NCBI RefSeq assembly: GCF_001905545.1
Contig: NZ_LIPD01000002.1
Span: forward strand, 496,001 to 560,000
Direction of reading: 5' to 3'
Source: Streptomyces sp. CB02056
GTDB lineage: Bacteria; Actinomycetota; Actinomycetes; Streptomycetales; Streptomycetaceae
Length of the DNA stretch: 64,000 nucleotides
The notes beneath the pieces were generated by a model. The model saw nothing but the letters and a program-made list of their open reading frames with translations. It made no database searches and was not told where the DNA came from. Each line of letters opens with the position of its first letter. Position 1 is the first letter of the stretch. The translations under genes and the position numbers were made by a program. This document shows positions 1-12,280 of this stretch, piece after piece.

Positions 1-1
1 G

Positions 2-442
2 GACCACGCCGCGACCGTGCTCGACGAGTACGGCGCCGACAGCGGCGGCTTCACCGGCCGCGAGCTGCTGGACGAGCACGTGGTCGAGGCCGACCTGGTG
101 CTCACCGCGACGCTGGACCACCGCGCCCAGGTGATCTCGATGGGCCACGAGGCGGGGCTGCGCACCTTCACGCTGAAGGAGTTCACCCGCCTGGTGCGGA
201 CGATAGACCCGGGCACCCTGCCGGACCCGAGGCGCGGCGCCGATGTCACCGAGCGGGCCCGCGCGCTGGTCCGGGCCGCCGCCGCGCTGCGCGGCTGGCT
301 GCTGGCCGCCACGCCGGAGTCGGACGAGGTGGACGACCCGTACGGGGCGCCGATCGGCATGTTCCGCAACTGCGGCGAGGAGATATTCCACGCGGTCGAC
401 CCGGTGGTCACCGCGCTGACCGGCGTCCCCGCGCCGCGCTGA
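2..442 (+). CDS. Low-molecular-weight protein tyrosine phosphatase, 3' part
   Basis: The gene enters from the left edge; the reading frame is open from base 2 and its start and the N-terminal CxxxxxR(S/T) phosphate-binding loop lie outside the window. The visible C-terminal ~146 residues include a DLVLTATLDHR segment typical of the LMW-PTP/arsenate-reductase fold and a DDPYG motif, where the Asp-Pro-Tyr is the expected general-acid loop of LMW-PTPs. Family proteins dephosphorylate tyrosine-phosphorylated substrates in the cytoplasm. In relatives this gene lies before the glyA-like and wecA genes, as here. The assignment to the superfamily is good; the substrate is unknown. Confidence 0.75.
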   Translation, partial: DHAATVLDEYGADSGGFTGRELLDEHVVEADLVLTATLDHRAQVISMGHEAGLRTFTLKEFTRLVRTIDPGTLPDPRRGADVTERARALVRAAAALRGWLLAATPESDEVDDPYGAPIGMFRNCGEEIFHAVDPVVTALTGVPAPR

Positions 443-560
443 CGGGCCGGGCCCGGGCAGGGCGCCGCACGGGGCCGTTCGGCCGCGGCCCGGCGGGCCG
501 GGTGGCGGGAGCGGTCCTACGCTGGGTGACACAGTCCCCGCAGCGCCCGGGAGCCCCGCC

Positions 561-1841
561 ATGACCGTCACCGATGCCGCGTCCGGCCCGACCGCCACGA
601 CCGGGCGCCCCTGGGCGTCCGAGGCGCTGCACCGGGCCGATCCGCAGCTGGCCGACCTGCTGGCCGCGGAGGCCGAGCGGCGCGCCGAGACGATCCAGCT
701 GCTGGCGGGGGAGAACCTGACCACCCCCGCCGTCCTGGCGGCGCTCACCGGCCCGCTGATCGACAAGTACGCCGAGGGCTACCCGGGCCGACGGCACCAC
801 ACCGGCTGCGCGCTGGCGGACGCCGCCGAGCTGTTGGCGATCGACCGGGCCCGCGAGCTGTTCGCCGCCCCGCACGCCAACGTCCAGCCGCGGTCGGCGA
901 CTTCGGCGATGCTGGCGGCGTACGCGGCGCTGCTGCGGCCCGGCGACGGGGTGCTGGCGATGTCGCTGGAGCACGGCGGCCACCTCAGCTGCGGCTCGCG
1001 CGCCAACTTCTCCGGGCGCTGGTTCGACTTCACCGGCTACGGCGTGCGCGAGTCCGACGGGCTGATCGACCTCGACCAGGTCCGCGACCTGGCCCGGCAG
1101 CACCGCCCCAAGGCCATCGTGGCGGGCTCGATCTCGCACCCCCGGCACCCGGACTGGGCGGCGTTCCGCGAGATCGCCGACGAGGTGGACGCCTACCTGA
1201 TCGCCTCCGCCGCGCAGACCACCGGGCTGATCGCGGCCGGGGTGGCGCCCTCCCCGGTGCCGTACGCGGACGTCACGGTGGCGGCCACCCACAAGCTGCT
1301 GCGCGGCCCGCGCGGCGGGCTGCTGCTGTGCACCGCGGAGCTGGCCGAGCGGATCGACCGGGCGGTGTTCCCGTTCAGCCAGGGCGGCGCGGCGATGAAC
1401 GAGGTGGCCGGCAAGGCGGTGGCCCTCGCGGAGGCCTCGAAGCCCGCGTACCGGGCGTACGCGGAGCGGACGGTGTCCGGGGCGCGGGCGCTCGCCGCGG
1501 GGCTCGCAGAGGCCGGAACGCGCCCCCTGACGGGCGGTACCGACACCCATCTGGTGACCGCCGACGTGAGCCCGCTCGGCGTGACCGGCGCGGAGGCCGA
1601 GCGGCGCTGCGCGGCGGCCGGGCTGCTGCTCGGCAAGTGCGCGCTGCCGTACGACCCGGCGCCGGCCGCCGAGACCTCCGGCATCCGGCTGGGCACGGGC
1701 ACGGTCACCAGCCAGGGGATGGGGGAGCCGGAGCTGGCGGAGATCGCCGGGCTGATCGCGCGGGTGCTCGCCGGGGACGCGGTCGTCCCGGCCGCGGCGC
1801 GGGTCCGGGAGCTGGCGGCGGCCTTCGCCGACCGGGCCTGA
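561..1841 (+). CDS. Serine hydroxymethyltransferase-like PLP protein
   Basis: A 426-residue fold-type I PLP enzyme resembling GlyA. It has the ENL motif near residue 51, KYAEGYPG near 69-76 and the PLP-lysine motif THKLLRGPRGG with K245. Key positions differ from the canonical enzyme: the usual D-x-A-H segment, whose Asp holds the PLP ring nitrogen and whose His stacks on the ring, reads S-A-A-Q (about 216-219), and the usual RYYGG reads RHHTG near 78-82. I therefore call it SHMT-like and do not claim glycine/serine interconversion. A GGGAG ribosome site precedes the ATG, and TACGCT at about 517 is a possible -10 box. It sits between a phosphatase gene and wecA, so a cell-envelope sugar or amino-acid role is possible. 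Confidence 0.75.
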   Translation: MTVTDAASGPTATTGRPWASEALHRADPQLADLLAAEAERRAETIQLLAGENLTTPAVLAALTGPLIDKYAEGYPGRRHHTGCALADAAELLAIDRARELFAAPHANVQPRSATSAMLAAYAALLRPGDGVLAMSLEHGGHLSCGSRANFSGRWFDFTGYGVRESDGLIDLDQVRDLARQHRPKAIVAGSISHPRHPDWAAFREIADEVDAYLIASAAQTTGLIAAGVAPSPVPYADVTVAATHKLLRGPRGGLLLCTAELAERIDRAVFPFSQGGAAMNEVAGKAVALAEASKPAYRAYAERTVSGARALAAGLAEAGTRPLTGGTDTHLVTADVSPLGVTGAEAERRCAAAGLLLGKCALPYDPAPAAETSGIRLGTGTVTSQGMGEPELAEIAGLIARVLAGDAVVPAAARVRELAAAFADRA

Positions 1842-2013
1842 CGGCGGCCTTCCGCGGGTATCCGGATCTCCTACCCGGGAGGGCGAACCGCGATGCACGG
1901 TCCGGGCGTCCGACTCAATAAGGTGTGTGCCGTGGCGACGCACCTCGAACCCCGGGAAGGCAGGGGAGTACCTTCGGTACTTCCCCGTTCGACAGTGATG
2001 CAGGAGGCCAGTG

Positions 2014-3303
2014 GTGCGTGAGTATCTGCTGGTGCTGTTCTGCACCGCCGCCGTCACCTACCTGTTGACGGGCCCGGTCCGGAAGTTCGCCATCGCGGCC
2101 GGCGCCATGCCGCCGGTGCGCGCCCGCGACGTGCACCGCGAACCCACGCCGCGGCTCGGCGGCATCGCGATGTTCGGCGGACTGTGCGCGGGCATCCTGG
2201 TCGCCTCGCAGCTGGACAACCTGAGCAAGGTGTTCTCCCAGGGCACCGACATCCGCGCGCTGCTGTCCGGGGCCGGGATCATGTTCCTGCTCGGGGTGCT
2301 CGACGACAAGTGGGGCGTGGACGCGCTGGTGAAGCTCGGCGGCCAGATGATCGCCGCCGGCGTGATGGTCTGGCAGGGCGTCACGGTGATCACCCTCCCG
2401 GTGCCCGGTGTCGGCCCGGTCGCGGTGAGCCCGACCCAGGGCATGGTCATCTCGGTCACCCTGGTCGTCGTCATGGTCAACGCGGTGAACTTCATCGACG
2501 GCCTGGACGGCCTGGCCGGCGGCATGGTGTGCATCGCCGCGATGGCCTTCTTCCTGTACAGCTACCGGCTCTGGTACGGCTACACGATCTCCGACGCGGC
2601 CCCCGCCGTGCTGTTCAGCGTGCTGCTGATCGGCATGTGCCTGGGCTTCCTGGCGCACAACATGCACCCCGCGCGGATCTTCATGGGCGACTCCGGCTCG
2701 ATGATGCTGGGCCTGATGCTGGCCGTCGCCGCGATCTCCATCACCGGCCGGGTCGACCCGGACCTGATCAGCAACGAGGCCGGCTCGCAGACCGCCGCCG
2801 TGCACGCCCTGGTGCCGATCTACATCCCGCTGCTGCTGCCGCTGACGGTCATCGCGCTGCCGCTGGCCGACCTGCTGCTCGCGGTGGTGCGCCGCACCTG
2901 GGCGGGCCAGTCCCCGTTCGCCGCGGACAAGCGCCACCTGCACCACCGGCTGCTCCAGGTGGGGCACTCGCACAGCCGCGCCGTGATGATCATGTACTTC
3001 TGGGCCGCGCTGATCGCCTTCGGCTCGGTCGCCTTCTCGGTGACCAACACCGGCCGCACCGTCGTCCTGACGCTCGCCGGGCTCTGCCTGGTCGGCCTGG
3101 TGGTGCTGCTCACCCCGCGGTTCCGGCCGCGCGCCCCGCGGGCGGTGCAGTCCTTCGTCCCCCCGCGCTACCGCCGGCAGCAGAGCGGTCCGATGGCTGA
3201 ACTGTCGGCCAAGGACAAGGAACTCCTGGGTGAAGCCGGGCGGGAGTCCGGCGTGGGCTCCACCGCGGTCGGCTCCCACCCCAAGGCCACCGGCCGCCAC
3301 TGA
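2014..3303 (+). CDS. wecA: WecA/MraY-family undecaprenyl-phosphate glycosyl-1-phosphate transferase
   Basis: Integral membrane enzyme that transfers a HexNAc-1-phosphate from a UDP-sugar to undecaprenyl phosphate, starting assembly of a wall glycopolymer. The sequence has about ten or eleven hydrophobic segments. It carries the family signatures in order: PRLGG near 47-51, the metal-binding DD at 98-99, NFIDGLDGLAGG at 160-171, FMGDSG at 224-229 and the HLHH loop at 309-312 (numbering from GTG 2011). Two GTG codons are adjacent at 2011 and 2014; AGGAGG at 2002-2007 is 6 nt from the second, so I prefer 2014. The cytoplasmic tail is basic and Ser/Gly rich. The donor is UDP-GlcNAc by analogy with actinobacterial WecA, not shown directly. 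Confidence 0.88.
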   Translation: MREYLLVLFCTAAVTYLLTGPVRKFAIAAGAMPPVRARDVHREPTPRLGGIAMFGGLCAGILVASQLDNLSKVFSQGTDIRALLSGAGIMFLLGVLDDKWGVDALVKLGGQMIAAGVMVWQGVTVITLPVPGVGPVAVSPTQGMVISVTLVVVMVNAVNFIDGLDGLAGGMVCIAAMAFFLYSYRLWYGYTISDAAPAVLFSVLLIGMCLGFLAHNMHPARIFMGDSGSMMLGLMLAVAAISITGRVDPDLISNEAGSQTAAVHALVPIYIPLLLPLTVIALPLADLLLAVVRRTWAGQSPFAADKRHLHHRLLQVGHSHSRAVMIMYFWAALIAFGSVAFSVTNTGRTVVLTLAGLCLVGLVVLLTPRFRPRAPRAVQSFVPPRYRRQQSGPMAELSAKDKELLGEAGRESGVGSTAVGSHPKATGRH

Positions 3304-3365
3304 CAAGGGAGTTGATGCCACGACAGGTGGCCGTCACCCGAACGGCGGAATCGTTGCGCCGTTGG

Positions 3366-3427
3366 TGTGACAGGTGCCACACATTCATGGTAAAGCTCTC
3401 ATCAAATAGTTTGTGATACCGTTCACG
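3366..3427 (+). promoter_or_regulatory. Candidate atp operon promoter with two CRP-like sites
   Basis: In the 296-nt gap before atpI, TTCATG (3384-3389), a 17-nt spacer and TAGTTT (3407-3412) form a plausible housekeeping promoter. Two half-symmetric elements flank it: TGTGA-N6-CCACA at 3366-3381, just upstream of the -35, and TGTGA-N6-TCACG at 3412-3427, over the predicted transcription start. Each matches the enterobacterial CRP consensus TGTGA-N6-TCACA at nine of ten positions. The octamer GACAGGTG also occurs three times (3322, 3369, 3454). The promoter assignment is inference. Confidence 0.45.
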
Positions 3428-3599
3428 AGTATCGAGAACACGCCGAAAGACCTGACAGGTGGATGACTTCCGTCCCTGTCGGTCTCCCTCACCGGGCCCG
3501 TCGCTCACATGGCGGCCCGCGGCGATGCCTCGGTCCGGTGTCACCCGCCACCGCAGTGCCCGTCCCCCGCCACATCGACATGCCGCCGGAGCTGCCGAC

Positions 3600-4043
3600 A
3601 TGCCGTCCACCGACGCCCGGATCCTCCGAGGCGCCGCGATTCCCACTGCGGTCGCCGGAATCATCGCCATGGTGATCTCCTTTGCCGTTGCCGGTGGGAA
3701 GGGGCTGCTCGGCGCCCTCTTCGGCGCACTCCTCGTGATGGCCTTCTTCAGCTTCGGCCAGGTCGCGCTCGACCGGCTGACCAGGTCGAACCCGCAGATC
3801 ATGATGGCCGCGGCGCTGCTGGTGTACACCACGCAGATCCTGCTGGTCGGCATCGTGCTCGCGGTCTTCAAGGACACCGAGCTGTTCAACCGGCAGGCCT
3901 TCGCGTTCACCCTGCTCGGCTGCGCCCTGATCTGGACGGGCTTCCAGGTGCGCGGTGCGCTCAAGGCCAAAACCTTCTACGTCGACCCCGACGCCTCCGA
4001 AAAGAAGGGCGACAAGCCCTCCGACAAGGGGCGTCAACAGTGA
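3600..4043 (+). CDS. atpI: ATP synthase protein I (AtpI-like)
   Basis: A 147-residue membrane protein with about four hydrophobic helices (roughly residues 12-30, 35-52, 70-90 and 100-117) and a basic, Asp/Lys-rich tail. AtpI proteins are non-essential helpers of c-ring assembly or cation supply encoded first in atp operons, and position is the main evidence here. The ATG at 3600 is chosen because GGAG (3588-3591) is 8 nt upstream; the frame is open further 5' but lacks a better ribosome site. A C6-AACGA-G6 hairpin follows the stop, so transcription into atpB may be partly attenuated. Confidence 0.75.
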   Translation: MPSTDARILRGAAIPTAVAGIIAMVISFAVAGGKGLLGALFGALLVMAFFSFGQVALDRLTRSNPQIMMAAALLVYTTQILLVGIVLAVFKDTELFNRQAFAFTLLGCALIWTGFQVRGALKAKTFYVDPDASEKKGDKPSDKGRQQ

Positions 4044-4057
4044 CGAGGCCCAACTGT

Positions 4058-4074
4058 CCCCCCAACGAGGGGGG
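4058..4074 (+). terminator. Hairpin after atpI (possible attenuator)
   Basis: Six C residues (4058-4063), loop AACGA and six G residues (4069-4074), followed shortly by GTTTATG. It sits 15 nt after the atpI stop and before a candidate second promoter, so it may limit readthrough into atpB. Confidence 0.45.
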
Positions 4075-4079
4075 CGGTG

Positions 4080-4108
4080 TTTATGCCGCACTGACGGGCT
4101 GCTATCGT
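4080..4108 (+). promoter_or_regulatory. Candidate internal promoter for atpB
   Basis: TTTATG (4080-4085), a 17-nt spacer and TATCGT (4103-4108). The predicted start near 4115 would give a leader of about 215 nt before atpB. The -35 resembles the TTCATG elements before atpI and atpC. The rest of the 285-nt gap shows no obvious small gene. Confidence 0.35.
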
Positions 4109-4328
4109 CCGTCGCAACAACGGAGTACGGGAAGAGGCCTGGTCTGTCCGGAGAGCGGACGGATCGCCCCCCTGATCCGCGCAGTCTTCGATGATCCCGC
4201 TGTGGTGCCGTGCACCGGCGCGCGGGGTCGGCGAGAAACCCATCAAGTTCCAGTGCCGCTCCGTGGTCGCAGGCCACGCCGACACACCGAGGTTGCCGTA
4301 ACCATGCGTCACGACGAAGGAGTCCGCG

Positions 4329-5141
4329 GTGAGTGCTGAACTCACGTCCCTCGCCTCAGGCAGTTGCCACTTCGGGGACGCTGGCTGTGGCTTCCCGGCC
4401 CCGGGTCTGAACGAGTTCCAGTTCAAGCCGATCTTCTCGATCGGCAGCATCGAGTTCAACAAGCCGATGCTGCTGTCGATCATCGTCGCGCTCCTGGTCG
4501 TCGTGTTCTTCTGGGCCGCCTTCGCCAAGCCGCGCCTCGTCCCCGGCAAGCTGCAGCTGGTCGGTGAGATCGGCTACGACTTCGTCAAGCGCTCCATCGT
4601 GCTGGAGACGATCGGCAAGAAGGGCGAGAAGTACGTCCCGATGCTGGTCTCGATGTTCTTCTTCATCTGGTTGATGAACATCATGTCGATCATCCCGTTC
4701 GCACAGTTCCCGGTGTCGGCGGCGATCGCGTTCCCGGCCGGCCTCGCTGCGGTCGTGTGGATCACCTACATGACGCTGACCTTCAAGAAGCACGGCTTCG
4801 TCGGCGGTCTCAAGAACCTCTGCTGGCCGTCGGGCATCCCCGGCTGGGTCATGTTCATCCTGGTGCCGATCGAGTTCTTCTCGAACATCTTCGTGCGCCC
4901 CTTCACGCTCGCGGTCCGAGCCTTCGCGAACATGTTCGCCGGCCACCTGCTGATCGTGATGTTCTCCATCGCCTCCTGGTACCTGCTCAGCCCGTCCCTG
5001 GGCGCGCTGTACGGCTCGGCCTCGTTCATCGTGGCCGTCGGCCTGACCGCCTTCGAGCTGCTGGTCCAGTTCCTGCAGGCCTACATCTTCGTGATGCTGG
5101 CCAGCAGCTACATCGCCGGTGCCCTGGAAGAGGCGCACTGA
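4329..5141 (+). CDS. atpB: F1Fo ATP synthase subunit a
   Basis: 270-residue Fo stator membrane subunit that forms the two proton half-channels against the c ring. Five or six hydrophobic segments are visible. The conserved LAVRAFANMFAGHLL helix carries the essential arginine (R197, equivalent to E. coli aR210) that faces the c-subunit carboxylate. GTG start at 4329 is supported by AAGGAG at 4317-4322. The gene precedes atpE in the usual order, with 96 nt between them. Length and motifs are normal for actinobacteria. Confidence 0.97.
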   Translation: MSAELTSLASGSCHFGDAGCGFPAPGLNEFQFKPIFSIGSIEFNKPMLLSIIVALLVVVFFWAAFAKPRLVPGKLQLVGEIGYDFVKRSIVLETIGKKGEKYVPMLVSMFFFIWLMNIMSIIPFAQFPVSAAIAFPAGLAAVVWITYMTLTFKKHGFVGGLKNLCWPSGIPGWVMFILVPIEFFSNIFVRPFTLAVRAFANMFAGHLLIVMFSIASWYLLSPSLGALYGSASFIVAVGLTAFELLVQFLQAYIFVMLASSYIAGALEEAH

Positions 5142-5474
<333 letters not shown>

Positions 5475-5485
5475 TCCCGCCGTAG

Positions 5486-6882
<1,397 letters not shown>

Positions 6883-6899
6883 GCACCCAAGCAGCACAT

Positions 6900-6938
6900 C
6901 CGACCCTCGGTCGGGAAACCGGCTCCCCAAGGAGCCGG
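6900..6938 (+). terminator. Tandem hairpins between atpH and atpA
   Basis: Two perfect inverted repeats lie within the 156-nt gap. CCGACC-CTC-GGTCGG spans 6900-6914. CCGGCTCC-CCAA-GGAGCCGG spans 6919-6938. There is no T-run, so they could be attenuators, processing sites or mRNA-stability elements that set Fo:F1 transcript ratios rather than full terminators. Confidence 0.45.
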
Positions 6939-7038
6939 CACATCGTACGGCCGGTTCGGAAGACCCGGCCGAGAGTCGAATACTTGCGGCCCTCAATGGC
7001 GGGCCGAGGATCGCAAACTAGGAGAGCAGGGAAGCCTG

Positions 7039-8613
7039 ATGGCGGAGCTTACGATCCGTCCGGAGGAGATCCGGGACGCGCTGGCCGACTTTGTCCAGTC
7101 GTACCAGCCGGACGCCGCTTCTGTGGAAGAGGTCGGCAAGGTCACTGACGCGGCGGACGGCATCGCGCATGTCGAGGGCCTGCCCTCGGTCATGGCGAAC
7201 GAGCTGCTGAAGTTCGAGGACGGCACGCTCGGCCTCGCGCTGAACCTCGACACCCGCGAGATCGGTGTCGTCGTCCTCGGTGAGTTCGGCGGCATCGAAG
7301 AGGGCCAGACCGTGCGCCGCACCGGCGAGGTCCTCTCGGTTCCGGTCGGCGACGGCTACCTCGGCCGCGTCGTGGACCCGCTGGGCAACCCGATCGACGG
7401 CCTGGGCGACATCGCCGCCACCGGTCGCCGTGCCCTGGAGCTGCAGGCCCCCGGCGTCATGGCCCGCAAGTCGGTCAAGCAGCCGCTGCAGACCGGTATC
7501 AAGGCCATCGACGCGATGACCCCGATCGGCCGCGGCCAGCGCCAGCTGATCATCGGCGACCGCCAGACCGGCAAGACCGCGGTGGCCGTCGACACGATCA
7601 TCAACCAGCGTGACAACTGGCGCTCGGGCGACCCGGAGAAGCAGGTCCGCTGCATCTACGTCGCCGTGGGCCAGAAGGGCTCCACCATCGCGTCCGTCCG
7701 CGGCGCCCTGGAGGAGGCCGGCGCGCTGGAGTACACCACCATCGTGGCCGCTCCCGCCTCCGACCCGGCCGGCTTCAAGTACCTCGCCCCGTACACCGGT
7801 TCGGCCATCGGCCAGGAGTGGATGTACGACGGCAAGCACGTCCTGATCATCTTCGACGACCTGTCGAAGCAGGCCGAGGCCTACCGTTCCGTCTCCCTGC
7901 TGCTGCGCCGCCCGCCGGGCCGCGAGGCCTACCCGGGTGACGTCTTCTACCTGCACTCCCGCCTGCTGGAGCGCTGCGCGAAGCTGAACGACGCCCTGGG
8001 CGGCGGCTCGATGACCGGTCTGCCGATCATCGAGACCAAGGCCAACGACGTCTCGGCGTACATCCCGACCAACGTCATCTCCATCACCGACGGCCAGTGC
8101 TTCCTGGAGTCCGACCTGTTCAACGCCGGCATCCGCCCGGCCGTGAACGTCGGTATCTCGGTCTCCCGCGTCGGTGGCTCCGCCCAGATCAAGGCCATGC
8201 GCTCGGTCGCCGGCCGCCTGCGTCTGGACCTCGCCCAGTACCGTGAGCTGGAGGCCTTCGCCGCCTTCGGTTCCGACCTGGACGCGGCCTCCAAGGCCCA
8301 GCTGGAGCGCGGTGCGCGCATGGTCGAGCTGCTGAAGCAGGGCCAGTACCAGCCGTTCCCGGTCGAGGAGCAGGTCGTCTCCATCTGGGCCGGCACCACC
8401 GGCAAGCTGGACGACGTCCCGGTCGCCGAGATCCGCCGCTTCGAGCGCGAGTTCCTGGACCACGTCCGCCTCCAGCACAAGGACCTGCTGGCCGGCATCG
8501 TGGAGACCGGCCTGCTGGCCGACGGCACCGTCGACGCGCTGACCAGCGCCGTCGAGGCCTTCAAGCAGGGGTACCAGACCGCTGACGGCAAGCTGCTCTC
8601 CGAGCAGGCCTGA
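7039..8613 (+). CDS. atpA: F1Fo ATP synthase subunit alpha
   Basis: 524-residue F1 subunit forming the alternating hexamer with beta and carrying the non-catalytic nucleotide sites. Beta-barrel N-domain, then Walker A GDRQTGKT (173-180), Walker B LIIFDDL and the [13 protein letters not shown] segment that supplies the arginine finger to the neighbouring beta site. The ATG follows a GAGAGCAGGGAAG ribosome region. Length and motifs are canonical. Confidence 0.98.
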   Translation: MAELTIRPEEIRDALADFVQSYQPDAASVEEVGKVTDAADGIAHVEGLPSVMANELLKFEDGTLGLALNLDTREIGVVVLGEFGGIEEGQTVRRTGEVLSVPVGDGYLGRVVDPLGNPIDGLGDIAATGRRALELQAPGVMARKSVKQPLQTGIKAIDAMTPIGRGQRQLIIGDRQTGKTAVAVDTIINQRDNWRSGDPEKQVRCIYVAVGQKGSTIASVRGALEEAGALEYTTIVAAPASDPAGFKYLAPYTGSAIGQEWMYDGKHVLIIFDDLSKQAEAYRSVSLLLRRPPGREAYPGDVFYLHSRLLERCAKLNDALGGGSMTGLPIIETKANDVSAYIPTNVISITDGQCFLESDLFNAGIRPAVNVGISVSRVGGSAQIKAMRSVAGRLRLDLAQYRELEAFAAFGSDLDAASKAQLERGARMVELLKQGQYQPFPVEEQVVSIWAGTTGKLDDVPVAEIRRFEREFLDHVRLQHKDLLAGIVETGLLADGTVDALTSAVEAFKQGYQTADGKLLSEQA

Positions 8614-8645
8614 GTCCGGTAGCGAGGGAAAGGACGTAACGACCC

Positions 8646-11008
<2,363 letters not shown>

Positions 11009-11038
11009 TCGCGGCCGGTAGCAGCTGAGCGTGACCGT

Positions 11039-11072
11039 GAGGGGTGGGCCCCAGCCCTGGGACCCACCCCTC
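11039..11072 (+). terminator. Terminator-like hairpin between atpD and atpC
   Basis: A 15-position stem (10 bp, one C/A mismatch, 4 bp) closes a GCCC loop: 11039-11053 pairs with 11058-11072. It lies 30 nt after the atpD stop and 122 nt before atpC, where most atp operons have a short gap. Confidence 0.6.
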
Positions 11073-11115
11073 GCGTCGCATCGGCTGTGATTCCGGTCAA
11101 ATCCGTGCCGCCGGT

Positions 11116-11145
11116 TTCATGCCGGAGGCGCGGGGCCGTTATTCT
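11116..11145 (+). promoter_or_regulatory. Candidate atpC promoter
   Basis: TTCATG (11116-11121), an 18-nt spacer and TATTCT (11140-11145), which fits TAnnnT. The predicted leader carries a small CCCGA-GTAA-TCGGG hairpin at 11156-11169. The -35 hexamer is identical to the one proposed for atpI. Confidence 0.4.
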
Positions 11146-11194
11146 TACCGAAACTCCCGAGTAATCGGGCGTTGCATGAGCCTAGGAGCCCACG

Positions 11195-11578
11195 TTGGCT
11201 GAGCTGCACGTCGAGCTGGTCGCAGCCGACCGCAAGGTGTGGTCCGGTGCGGCCACCATCGTCGTCGCCCGTACGGCCTCCGGTGACACCGGCATCATGC
11301 CGGGCCACACCCCGGTGCTGAGCGTGCTGGAGACCGGTCCCGTCACCATCCGCACGGTGGACGGCGGCACCGTGATCGCCGCGGTGCACGGCGGCTTCAT
11401 CTCCTTCGCCGACAACAAGCTGTCTCTGCTCGCGGAGATCGCCGAGCTGGCGGACGAGATCGACGTCGCGCGTGCCGAGCGCGCACTGGAGAAGGCCAAG
11501 TCGGGCCTGGACGAGCACGCCGAGCGGCGCGCCGAGGTCCGTCTGTTCGCGGCGCGCGGCCTCAAGGCCCACGCCTGA
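11195..11578 (+). CDS. atpC: F1Fo ATP synthase subunit epsilon
   Basis: 127-residue central-stalk subunit with the N-terminal beta-sandwich (AELHVELVAADRKVW, then MPGHTPVLSVLETGP) and a shorter C-terminal helical hairpin rich in Ala/Glu/Arg. It couples rotation to catalysis and can inhibit ATP hydrolysis. The start is a rare TTG at 11195, supported by AGGAG at 11184-11188 and by homology of the following MAELHVE. A weak start codon plus the upstream hairpin would keep epsilon synthesis low relative to beta. Confidence 0.95.
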   Translation: MAELHVELVAADRKVWSGAATIVVARTASGDTGIMPGHTPVLSVLETGPVTIRTVDGGTVIAAVHGGFISFADNKLSLLAEIAELADEIDVARAERALEKAKSGLDEHAERRAEVRLFAARGLKAHA

Positions 11579-11586
11579 GTGCGCCG

Positions 11587-11650
11587 GACCCCGGTTTAGC
11601 GGGGTCGACCGACGGTCCCGGGGACGCGCGAGCGTGACCCCGGGACTGTC
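11587..11650 (+). terminator. Double hairpin terminator after atpC
   Basis: A 7-bp hairpin (GACCCCG 11587-11593 / CGGGGTC 11600-11606) is followed by a 13-bp stem with one G-T pair (11611-11623 with 11638-11650). Together they probably end the atp transcript. Confidence 0.65.
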
Positions 11651-11726
11651 GTCGTAGTTGGTAGGTCAGCGCGGTCGCTTGATACGACCGTTACGGGGAA
11701 CGCGGGTAGCGAGGAGGTAGGTGAGC

Positions 11727-12227
11727 ATGGTCCTCGCGCTTGTGGTGTGTGCGGCGGTCGTGGCCCTGGGAGTGATCGGGCTGATGGCCTTCGCCGTCCG
11801 ACGCCGCCTGATCCAGCGGGTCGGCGGCACCTTCGACTGCAGTTACCGGCTCAAAATGCCCGCCGACGCCTCGACGCAGCCCGACCTCGACGAGAACGGC
11901 AAACCCACCTCAGCCCCGGTCCCCCCGACCGACGGCAAGGGGTGGGTTTTTGGTATCGGCCGCTACAGCGGTGACTCGATCGAGTGGTTCCGGGTCTTCT
12001 CGTACGCCCCGCGCCCGCGCAAGATGCTTCCGCGCCGGGAGATCGAGGTGCTCGGCCGGCGCTACCCGGAGGGCCAGGAGGAACTGGCGCTGCTGTCCGG
12101 CTCGGTGGTGCTGCGCTGCCTGCACAACGGCGCGCCGCTGGAACTGGCGATGAGCGAGGACGCGCTGACCGGCTTCCTGGCCTGGCTGGAGGCGGCCCCG
12201 CCCGGGCAGAGGGTGAATGTCGCGTAG
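11727..12227 (+). CDS. DUF2550 family membrane-anchored protein
   Basis: 166-residue protein with one N-terminal membrane helix (about residues 2-22) followed by RRRLIQR and a cytoplasmic domain that contains GTFDCSYRL, GWVFGIGRYSGDSIEWFRVFS and RREIEVLGRRYP. These features match the actinobacterial DUF2550 family, which has no known function but is conserved just downstream of atpC. ATG 11727 is 9 nt from GGAGG, better placed than GTG 11721. Function should not be inferred from proximity to atp alone. Confidence 0.8.
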   Translation: MVLALVVCAAVVALGVIGLMAFAVRRRLIQRVGGTFDCSYRLKMPADASTQPDLDENGKPTSAPVPPTDGKGWVFGIGRYSGDSIEWFRVFSYAPRPRKMLPRREIEVLGRRYPEGQEELALLSGSVVLRCLHNGAPLELAMSEDALTGFLAWLEAAPPGQRVNVA

Positions 12228-12280
12228 CGGCCTCTCCAGGCGGGGTTAACGCCGCCTAACCCGGCGGCTACGCTGGCCGC

